Shown here one piece after another: positions 55,746-64,000 of a stretch of 64,000 nucleotides of DNA. This DNA comes from Dipteris shenzhenensis. Its lineage: Eukaryota > Polypodiophyta > Polypodiopsida > Gleicheniales. The stretch lies in the NCBI GenBank assembly GCA_047967505.1, contig CM106538.1; one strand, 5' to 3'. Under the pieces are notes generated by a model, which worked only from the letters and a program-made list of their open reading frames with translations, was not told the origin of the DNA and searched no databases. Position 1 is the first letter of the stretch, and each line of letters starts with the position of its first letter. The position numbers were made by a program, and so were the translations under genes.

Positions 55746-57150
55746 TGTTTGCATCTGAAAAGAAGTTAGTGGAAGAAGAGTCTCATTTTTCTAAGCTGGA
55801 AAAACAACGGACAGATTTTCTTTTTCAGTTTAGGAACTGTTTTTCTGACTCACATCCCCAGAGTTGCCCCCTGAAAGGCCAGAAGACCACACAATAGATA
55901 TAATCCCTGGTAGCAGTCCTCCTAACCGACCTCCTTACAGGGTCAGTGCAGCCCAGCAAGAGGAAATTATGAAGCAGGTCAAGGACCTGCAGGAGAAGGG
56001 GCTGATTCATCAGCCCAGCTCTTCACCTTCCTGCTCACCCATGCTCTTGGTCCAGAAGAAGGATGGATCCTAGCGGATGTGCATTGACTACAGAGCCCTC
56101 AATAAGATTACCATTAAGAACAGATTCCCTATACCTCGGATAGATGATATTTTGGATAGGTTACAGGGGTCTATAATGTTCAGCCGCATTGATCTGAAGA
56201 GTGGTTATCACCAAATCAGAATTCAGCCAGAGGATGTTCACAAAACAGCATTTCATACCACATTTGGTTTGTACAAGTTTCTATCATGCCATTTTGGCTA
56301 ACCAATGCACCTGCCACCTTCAACAGAATGATGGACAGGATTTTTAGAGAACACCGAGTCTTTGTTGGCACTTTCTTCGATGACATCATCATGTTCTCTT
56401 AGGACGAGGCTGAACATAGGAAGCACTTGGCAATTGTTCTCGAGGAGCTACGGAAGCATAAGCTGCTTGTCAATGCCAAGAAAAGTGAATTCTTCATGCA
56501 TGAGATCCATTTTCTCGGGCACATTGTGTCCAAGGATGGCGTTAGGATGGGCCCCGCCAAGGTAGAGGCCATTTGGAATTGGCCACACCTGAAGAACATC
56601 CATGAAGTACGCAGCTTTCTGGGCTTGTGCTCATACTACGGGAGATTCATTCGGTATTTTGCAGAGATTGCATCTCCTTTACATGCCTTACAGAAAAAAG
56701 GGGTCACTTTCAGATGGGGTCCCAAAGAAACTGCAGCTTTTGACCTACTAAAGGAGAGACTCTGCTCAAATCCTATGATTATTTTACCAGATCTTCGCAA
56801 ACCCTTCGCTGTCCAAGCAGATGCATGTGCGAACAGCGTAGGAGGGGTACTTATGCAGGATGGAAGAGTCGTGGCATACGAGAGTAGAGTGCTCCAAAAT
56901 GCTGATATGAATTTTGGCATCTATGAGAAAGAGATGTTGGCTGGAAGCATTATCTTTTGGGTGCTGATTTTCATGTTCAGACCGATCATCAATCACTGCG
57001 GTACTTTCTCACTCTTAGAAAGTTGTCTAAGAAGCATATGAGCAAATTTTCTTTCTATGTTTTATTTTCAGATTGTGCATGTGCCTGGGAAGAAGAATGT
57101 TGTTGCAGATGCACTCTCATGCAAGCCCACTCCAAATGCAGTGTCTGTTA
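55746..57150 (+). pseudogene. G1 reverse transcriptase and RNase H
   Basis: RT entry is EKKLVEEESHFSKLEKQRTD then, after a frameshift, PPERPEDHTIDIIPG (55864). It continues PSCSPMLLVQKKDGS, stop, [20 protein letters not shown] and [15 protein letters not shown]. After a further shift the catalytic TFFDDIIMFS is at about 56370-56400. 56427-57041 has HEIHFLGHIVSKDG, RSFLGLCSYYGRFIRYF, the RNase H start PFAVQADACANSVGGVLMQD and NFGIYEKEML. The remainder is decayed to VQTDHQSLRYFL near 57000. Confidence 0.88.
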
Positions 57151-57969
57151 AGCCACAAGTTTCAGCAGTGTGACCATTGCATATCATGATGAGCTTGATG
57201 CCATGAAGGATCAATATGCCAATGATGCCACCATCAAAGCTGTGGAGCACTATTTCTTTTGGCCATCATTGAGAAAGGATGTCGAGGCATATGTCACGAC
57301 ATGCATCATTGGGGAAGGATGTCGAGGCATATGTCAAGACATTGGGTGCTACTGCGTTTTCAAAAAGCACGACTCAGGAAGATGAAAGGCAAGACGAAAG
57401 TGTACACAAAACTGAAGATGCGGTATTATGGTCCTTTTCAGGTTTTTGAACACATTAATGATGTAGCTTACACGCTGAAGCTACCTGCCACTTGGACCAT
57501 ACACAATGCCTTTCATGTGAGTTTATTGAAGCCTTTCCAGGGTGATGTGCCTGCTGACCTGCTTCATGAGAATCAGCCCGAGGTGGAAGAGTTGGATGAA
57601 ATCTTGGTTCCGGAACAGCTTTTGGCACATATGGAAAGAAAAGTGAAAGGTAGAGTTTCCCGTCGCTACCTAGTGAAGTTCAGGAATTATCCTGCACTAG
57701 ATGCGAGGTGGATGGAGGGTGACCTGGCAGAGTCACCTCAGTTTTTACAGCTCTACCTTGACGCGTTTCAGCTTGCGCCCACTGCAGTACAAGCTCCTAT
57801 AGGTTCAGCAGAGCTGACATCTGGAGCATTGCCTAGTGCTCAAGAGGAGGGTAGCACCTCCCCTTCCTTGATTCAGACTGCTCATGTATCTGGAGATCAC
57901 TTGGTGGCACCGACTGTCTCACCCGAGATGCTGCTTACTAACAGTATTTTTGCCCTGAGGTCTCCATGA
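57151..57969 (+). pseudogene. G1 integrase remnant and chromodomain
   Basis: The integrase HHCC region is a stump (AVEHYFFWPSLRKDVEAYV, with a short tandem duplication at about 57270-57345). The DDE core, normally some 150 residues, is absent. The frame resumes with the GPY/F-type end (VYTKLKMRYYGPFQVFEHIN, AFHVSLLKPFQG) and a chromodomain (RRYLVKFRNYPALDARWMEG) before a serine-rich tail and stop at 57969. Chromodomains direct chromoviruses to specific chromatin marks. Without the core no self-integration is possible. Confidence 0.88.
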
Positions 57970-58155
57970 TGGGTGTTCGCGACACTCGACACAGAGGATG
58001 CATTGATGTATGGATGGACTCTCGAGCTCTCCTAGCCCATATTATCATTGCAGGTTGAATCTTACAGATGATGTATATTTTGGTATGGGCTATTTCTACC
58101 TACTTGTACTTTTTCAGCAGCAACCTAGGTATTTAGCTGTTTGAAGAGGAGGGTA

Positions 58156-59644
58156 TGTCACGAGGACGTGGAAAGTGATGTAAAGTATCTTCGTAACTCA
58201 ACCTACGCTTAACCCGAGGTTAACCATGGTTAAGCGTTATAATGGTTTGGCCATGAGGGACTGGCTAGAGGAAGTGCACACTTCCTAGAAGTTCCTAGGA
58301 GCAAAGTCTAGGTGCACCACTAGGTCCTAGGGGCAAGGCAAAGGCTTTAAAAGAGGGGTCTAAAAGTTGGGCCCAAGGACAACCAACGTTGTCCCTGGTA
58401 TGGGGGTTAGGACTTTAATGAAGGGGCAAATGGCAAGGAGGAGGTGCCATTTGTCATGCATGTGTATGCATGCCCTTCCCCCACCTTCCATCTCTCTCCC
58501 CTCACTCTCCCAGAGGTGTTGGATGTTCTCAGTTGTTCTTGTGCAGTTTTTGAGCTGTTTGAGCTGTTTCAAACCTATTGTCAGCCATTTTAAGCTTGTT
58601 GTGGTTGTTCCAAGGCTAGTACGCACTTCTAGGAAGTGCCAAAAGTCATTTTCCAACTTTCTAGAAATTTTTGTACAGACGTCTGTACGGCTATGGACGT
58701 CCATACGGCTATACGAAATCGGTATGGACCTGTACACCTGCCTCCAACAGGTGCCCGGGCTTGTCTTTTGTTGTGTTGGACCTTTCTGCACGTTTTTCTA
58801 GCTGCGTGGTGGCTTTTGGAGCTGTTTTAGACCAGTGTAGGTTGCAGGAGGAACTTTCCTTGCTGCTTCTTGCATAAGCTCTTAGGAGGACTCAGGCACA
58901 GATCCCAAGGAAATCATTTTGGGGTAGATCTCTGGACCATCTTTCTTCTACAGCTCTTTCTTGTTCACCCTCCGCTCTCTACCTTCATTTCTCTCTTCTC
59001 CTAATTGTTGGAAGACACCTAAACCCTGCGGGGAGCCTGGACAAAGAATAGGTGCGAGGAAGGAGCTCGTCCCTCTGCCACAGACAGCGGGAGTTGGTTC
59101 CAGGTTCTGTTTTTCCTTGTTCTTTCTTGCATTGCATGCGTGTTGTTTGCATTCCTTTCAGGACTCCTACAGGTTCTAGCAAGCACCCAAAGGCAAGGGT
59201 GATCATGTGGAAGGCCTAGGGATAGTGTGGATGCATGTGATAGCCTTGAGGCTGCCTTGAGCTCAGTTTGTCAAAGGTATGGATGCCTGAGTATGCCTTG
59301 CCAGTGGGAATTCTAGTGGTGCACTTGGATTAGATGCCTTGAAGACAAGTAGAGGATTTGCAGAGAGGAACGATGCAAGGTTGAACCCTTGTTGTAAAGC
59401 ATTTCCATTCAGAAGCATTAAATAAATACCGTAAGGGGCGCCAAGGCATTTGGGACCAATGGGTGCACTGTGTACTATTTTCATTGAGCAGGGGCATTCT
59501 AGCCTCACCTTTGTTGTTGTTGAAGTTTGTTTCTAAGTGTGCTAAGTGATTGAAGTGACTGAAGCTTGCATTGTGGTCATTTATGAAGTTTATCACTGAG
59601 TAGAAGAAGATCACTACCCTTTTGTTTATCGAAGGCCGGTTTCA
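58156..59644 (+). repeat. 3' LTR of G1 (1,489 bp, uninterrupted)
   Basis: Complete LTR with TG...CA ends, preceded by a purine tract and followed by the ATTAT target duplication. It holds the TATA-like TTTAAAAG near 58345. Many scattered differences from the 5' LTR suggest an older insertion than the TR-GAG element. Confidence 0.93.
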
Positions 59645-61603
59645 ATTATAGATAATGAGATCATGCATCCTGCCGAGGTCTAATATGGCCTGCCCATAGG
59701 ATGTGAATGGACCACGTCTATTGGCCGAAACCCGTAGCATACCTGCCTCCTCAAGGTCAATGTTTGGCAGTAGAGTGGAATCATCCTTGAAGTCGAGGAG
59801 TGGTACCTGACGGGCGCCTGTCCTCACGTTGAAGTCCCCCACTAAGAGGACTTCTCCGCGGCTAGAGAAGTCAACAATGGACTGATAAAGAGCAGCAAAT
59901 GGAGATGTCTCATCCTCACCTCAGATATCTTTGGCAAAGTGGGAGGTCTCAGGGGAGAAGTAGCAAACTGCAACAAACAGATCCCGGCTGTCCGTGTGCC
60001 GAATCCGGATCCAAAGAAACCTGGAATGTGCATCTCTCTGCTCTACTAAAAAGTATGAATTTGAAAAGGACTGCAACTCCACCTGACCCTCGAACCCCCC
60101 TTGTATCCCGCGTCTCTGTATAAAAGACTATGTCGTGACCTGTATAGGATTCTGAGAAGTTCCCTGGTTCTGACCATAATGTACCATTACAGTTCCAAAT
60201 GGTGCAAGATAGGGTCTTGGATATCTGAGTCTCATAGACCCCGCTTCCCTATGTAGGGCTGCCCTACGGGGGCCTGTCAAAAGTCGTCCGTCTCGTACAT
60301 CTGCTCACTTTCCCTCCTTTCGGGCTTGATCCCGCTGTTGTAGCAAAGCGCGTCCCTCCTCAATCTGTAGAGGGGGAGGTCCTCATCCATGGAGATCGCT
60401 GGCAAATCTCGGAGGACTGACCTGCGTCACATAGCTGAAAGTCATGCCTGAGTGTCATGGAAACGTATGATCAAGGGTTGCTCTCGGTTAGGGTCTCTCC
60501 CCACCCGCCATGCCCTCTCTATCCTGTGCTCAGCCACACCTAGAGTAGCAACCACGAAAGCAGTCGCATCTGCCATCAATGTAGTCTTAGTGCGTGGGAT
60601 CCTGCGTACTCTGATGTTGAGAGCCTTACTAGCTCTCTGCTTCTGCTCCATGAGGGTAGCCGAAAGGGTTACCCTAGCAGGTTCCCGTTTGGCCACGTCA
60701 ACCCATCTTGATGTCTCCTCAATAGCAAATTGCATGCTCGCAATCTGTACCTCGACAACCGGGCTACTCCCTGGGACTGTGTGTAGGGTTGTGACCTCCT
60801 TCCTGCCAGAGCTGCAAGATATCCTATCCGAGTCCCCGAATGAGACCAGCCTGCTCCCGAATGGCCCGAGCCTGCTCATGTATGATGCGGCTTTGCTCTT
60901 GGTTGAAGCAGACCTACTCCTGTCCGAAGCGTGTCAGCTCCATCTCGCGCTCACGGACACTATGTACCTCCATGAGCAAGGCTTCCCAGGCCCCTCGTGT
61001 ATCAGCCCACCCGTGTCCTAGCTGAAACTGTGATGGTGGTGACATGAAAGTGTGGGGATGAGTCCGAAAGCTAGGTGGTGACTAGGTGAACTGGGTGAGG
61101 TACAGAGATGACAGTGGAATGGATGAGGCAATCCCAATGGGATGTGGAAGCATGGGCGAACTAAGAGGGAGAGGGGAGAGTGAAGCATAATGCGGAGCAG
61201 TGTATGACACCTTCGAAGTAGGTGTCATGAGTGGTGTGAAAGCTGTAATAGGAGAGGAAGGGACGGAAACAACCGGCGCCACGAGCATGGGACTGATAGT
61301 GGTTGTAGCTGTAGCTGGGGATGTAGAGGCTGTAGCTGAAACTAGTGCTGAAGTGGAGGCTGAAGTCGAAAGTGAGAATGTAGAGGGAGCTGAGACTGGA
61401 ACTGGAACTGAGACTGAAGCGGGAGCTGAGGTCGAAGTAGAGATAGAGGGAGCTGAGGTTGGAACTGAAAATGAAGCAGGGGCTGAAGTCAGAGTAGGAG
61501 TAGAGGCTGAAGCTTAGGCTGAGGTTGGCCCCGCCTTTGCTTTGCTGTCAATCCCAAGTCCACTTTAGTTGACGCGCGTGTTCACATCCTCAAGTTTCAG
61601 TTG
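59645..61603 (-). mobile_element. Family-1 LINE H, 5' half (ORF1 and endonuclease start)
   Basis: The minus strand from 61603 starts inside ORF1 (its first matched bases correspond to 47318 in copy E). It includes the repetitive Ser/Thr-type region (61540-61200), MLVAPVVSVPSSPIT (61288) and the conserved ORF1 domain (60879-60442: ASMQFAIEETSRWVDVAKRE, NIRVRRIPRTKTTLM, HRIERAWRVGRDPNREQPL). Endonuclease follows from about 60215 to 59645 (MGDFNVRTGARQVPLLDFKD, GRMHDLIIYN), where G1 is inserted. It continues at 46781. Confidence 0.87.
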
Positions 61604-64000
61604 AGAAAGAAAGAAAGAAAGAAATTTTATTAAAGGTCCATGGAAGGCCATACATGGCCTATGGGACACAAAATCATCCGAAAGGAAAATACATCATCAA
61701 CGATGCGCCAACTAGGTGGCCTCATCGTAATACCGCTAAGATGCCAAAAATGGCTACAAAAATCCTAGATACAAAATGAAATGAAATAGAGTACCAAAAA
61801 TGCCTAGATACAAAATGTAAAATATGAAATATGAGGAACAACGTCTTCCCTAAGGGGTCTGTGATCCAAAGAAATGATGGAAGTCATGGCCATCGACCAT
61901 GCCTCCTGCCATGAGTGTGAAGATCTGGGCAAGTGTCAAATGGGCTGCTGGCGGTGCCAAGTCTCCATGGAGCAATCTCCTCCGAAAATCTGCCATCATC
62001 CTCCGTCGTCTAGAAATAAAGCCTCTGTGTAAGATCATCCTGCGGTGCTGCCGGATCATGTCATATGTACATCCTCGGGGTGGAACCATCGGTGCTCTCT
62101 GGCAAGATGGGCTATCTCTGTGCTCATGGTCCTGCGCCTCGTCCTGCTCCTCATGAATAACCAGGTCTCTGACAGGGATGCGACGGTGCTCTCTGAGGAA
62201 TCTCTCTCTGTATCTGGTGATCTCCCTGATGAACAACGCTAAGCAATACTGATCCTCATACTCCATAATCCGAGAGAGAGGTCCAAATCCGTGCCCAAAT
62301 AAACAGTGAAATCTGCCACGGATCTCATAATATAAAGGGCATCTGCAAACAAAGTGCTCCTCAGTCTCCACCTCCCCCATAGTGCAACAAGGGCATATCC
62401 TAGTCTCTCGCCTGGGTCTATGTCCGGTAGCTGTACGACGCATCCTGCCGGCCTCAACGTCTAATCTGTGGGAAGATACCCTGAGCTGCTGGCCCAAGGC
62501 AATCCTGAGTGAGTGCGACATATGAACACCGATATATCCTGGGGATATGATGAAGCCATCCTCTGAAATCCTGAGAAAATGGTCACGATATGTGGCCATC
62601 TTCGTAGGAAGCTCCGTGGGATGAACCCAAGTGCGAAACGTCTGTAGCTGCAACAAATCTGCCCTGATAACCTGGCTGAGCTCATGTCGAGTGAGAGGGA
62701 GGCGAGGGGCATCTATGCTGTATCGAAATGGTGGCAGCCTATCCATATCCAAGCCCAGCGAGGTGAGCCATGTGGAGAGTGTGTGGTACCAACAAAAAGT
62801 ATGACCTCTCTCCGCTAACATCTGCGAGGATGTCAGTGCTAGCCACGGTAATCGTGCTCTGCCTACTGCTGAGTCTCCGAGCGCCCTGATCCTGTAACTG
62901 ACTGAAATGCTGCATCTAGCGCTAGGGGTGTAGCTCCGAACTCTGCGAACGTAATCTGATGCGGTACCGTGGGCTTCGCTCTGATCAATCTGGAGAACAT
63001 GATGATCTGTAACCTCTCTACTCGTCTCCAATCTGCAACATTGAGATCTCCTGCCCAAAAGGGGCTAGCATACATGACTGCAGGTCTCACCAGCGTATCG
63101 AAAAGTAAGGACTTCGTGTCGGGATGCTGAAAATGTGACTGTGCACACTGCCTCTCGAGAAGAGCCAAGGCGGCATACCCTCTACTGATCCTATCTCGTG
63201 CTCCATGCGTCATGGTGAAGACTGGACCTCTAAATGTGGCACCCAAATATGTATACTCCCTGACTAGCTCCACCTCCTGCCCATCAAATGTGAAAGAGAA
63301 CTCGCCTCTCCTATAAACCTGGTATGACGTGTTAAGGACCATGACTTTAGTCTTCCCAAGGTTTACAGACAACCCTCTGTCCTGACAAAAGCTGTGGAGT
63401 GCATGGAGATGTGCCTGTAAACCCTGCTGGGAGGAAGAAATAAGAACCACGTCATCTGCATAGAGGAGAATCGGTATCGTGGATCCTGCCAGTAAAGAAC
63501 CAGTACCACCCATCCTCTGTATGTACATCTCTAACTCATCGATATAGAGACCAAAGAGTGTCGAAGACAAAGGACACCCCTGCTTCACCCCTATCGTACT
63601 GCGTACTTCCGCCGACAGCCCCGCCCGTGTCCTGACTCTACCTGTGACTCTCTCATACAAGGCCATGATCGCCCATTGAATCTCCCCATTGAATCCCAAG
63701 TCACGAAGTCGCTGGAAGAGTCTGAAACGCGGCACAGTGTCAAATGCCTTTCTGAAGTCCACGAAGCAACAATAGAGCCGTTGCTTACGTGACTTCGCCT
63801 CCTCAATCAAAGCCCTGAGTGTGAAGATATGATCTAGAGTCGAGTGCTCTGCACGAAATCCTGCCTGCCCTCTAGCTCTCATGCCTGTCGCCTCGGCATG
63901 GTCATTTATATGTCCTTCTAGAATGGTCGCATAAATCTTGGCCATGACATGGCCAATCATAATGGTCCTGTAGTTCGACGCCTCCAAAGGATCCCCCGAC
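61604..64000 (-). mobile_element. Family-1 LINE I, 3' part, best-preserved RT (runs off the window)
   Basis: The tail (TTTC)n (61624-61604) follows TTTAATAAAATTTC. The element continues past 64000, so endonuclease and ORF1 are outside. It belongs with copy D to a subfamily clearly diverged from E, H and C. It sits directly upstream of LINE H's first base in the same orientation. Confidence 0.88.
61850..63987 (-). CDS. LINE I reverse transcriptase and C-terminal CCHC domain (one frameshift)
   Basis: Frame 63987-62863 (374 codons) carries NYRTIMIGHVMAKIYATILE, GQAGFRAEHSTLDHIF, YCCFVDFRKAFDTVPRFRLF, GVKQGCPLSSTLFGLYIDEL, catalytic LLYADDVVLISSS and LSVNLGKTKVMVLNTS, all canonical. Near 62890 one frameshift moves to frame 63058-61850 (402 codons): MDRLPPFRYSIDAPRLPL, a finger CX2CX9HX4C (CPCC...EEHFVCRC) with YYEIRGRFHCLFGHG, and a C-terminal extension to FHHFFGSQTP. 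Only this shift prevents a continuous product within the window. RT would prime on nicked target DNA in the nucleus. No start codon is assigned since the 5' part is outside. Confidence 0.85.

Larger units (their letters stand above)
46782..59644 (+). mobile_element. Ty3/gypsy chromovirus G1, nested and internally inverted
   Basis: Both LTRs start TGTCACGAGGACG and end GGCCGGTTTCA. They are flanked by a perfect 5-bp duplication ATTAT (46777-46781, 59645-59649), and the flanks join seamlessly into LINE H endonuclease sequence. The 5' LTR is split by LINE E. Interior order is gag leader (+), gag-protease on the opposite strand, then RT-RNase H, integrase remnants and chromodomain (+). The polypurine tract AGAGGAGGGTA lies just before 58156. 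A putative primer binding site TGGTTCCATTGCCGGGATCG follows the 5' LTR at 53501. The integrase core is deleted, so the element is defective. Confidence 0.93.
28296..64000 (-). other. XPD upstream intron, extending to or near the window edge (up to 35.7 kb seen)
   Basis: No sequence resembling the exon that should precede exon A (ending in a codon start AG for Ser, after a Thr-Arg-Gly motif) was found on the minus strand to 64000. Most of this span is assignable to transposons, so the intron probably exceeds 35 kb. A short exon in the unassigned stretches 28296-29280 or 33615-35350 cannot be fully excluded by eye. Confidence 0.55.

Overview
The window looks like nuclear DNA of a land plant with a large, transposon-filled genome. 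The evidence is plant-type introns, Ty1/copia and Ty3/gypsy elements primed by initiator tRNA-Met, L1-type LINEs with a C-terminal CCHC finger, hAT remnants and a tRNA-derived SINE. The intron sizes would suit a fern, lycophyte or gymnosperm, but the species cannot be fixed from the sequence.

The only host gene I recognise is on the minus strand: three internal exons of XPD (ERCC2/RAD3/UVH6), the TFIIH DNA helicase, at 28115-28295, 15421-15545 and 250-339. They join in frame across GT-AG introns of 12.6 kb and 15.1 kb. The intron upstream of the first exon fills the rest of the window or nearly so (up to 35.7 kb). The upstream N-terminal exons were not found, and the exon with helicase motif VI lies left of the window. 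Nearly everything else is mobile DNA inside XPD introns.

0.6-7.9 kb: decayed copia pieces, a 0.7-kb hAT-like MITE candidate, and a complete, young, non-autonomous GAG-only LTR element (TR-GAG type, 2955-5579, LTRs differing at 2 of 289 positions) inserted in an older copia. 9.1-14.5 kb: LINE fragments of two families. 15.9-27.2 kb: more LINE copies, a TRIM-like relic and a hAT transposase relic. 29.3-33.6 kb: two L1-type LINEs head to tail in a GT-rich microsatellite. 33.6-35.3 kb: LTR-like DNA and a SINE. 35.35-43.08 kb: two gypsy elements fused in opposite orientation. 43.08-64 kb: a three-layer nest. An old family-1 LINE was split by a chromovirus (46782-59644, ATTAT target duplication), whose 5' LTR was then split by a near full-length family-1 LINE (47112-52352).

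The most interesting signal is integration preference. Family-2 LINEs (poly-A tail) repeatedly sit head to tail in GT / alternating purine-pyrimidine microsatellites. Family-1 LINEs end in a (TTTC)n tail instead of poly-A and sit in CT tracts. Other oddities are an internally inverted gag-protease block in the chromovirus, a 19-bp duplication that doubles the splice donor of an XPD exon, and a fresh in-frame 135-bp duplication inside a LINE reverse transcriptase. No CRISPR array, rRNA, intact tRNA or prokaryotic feature was seen.
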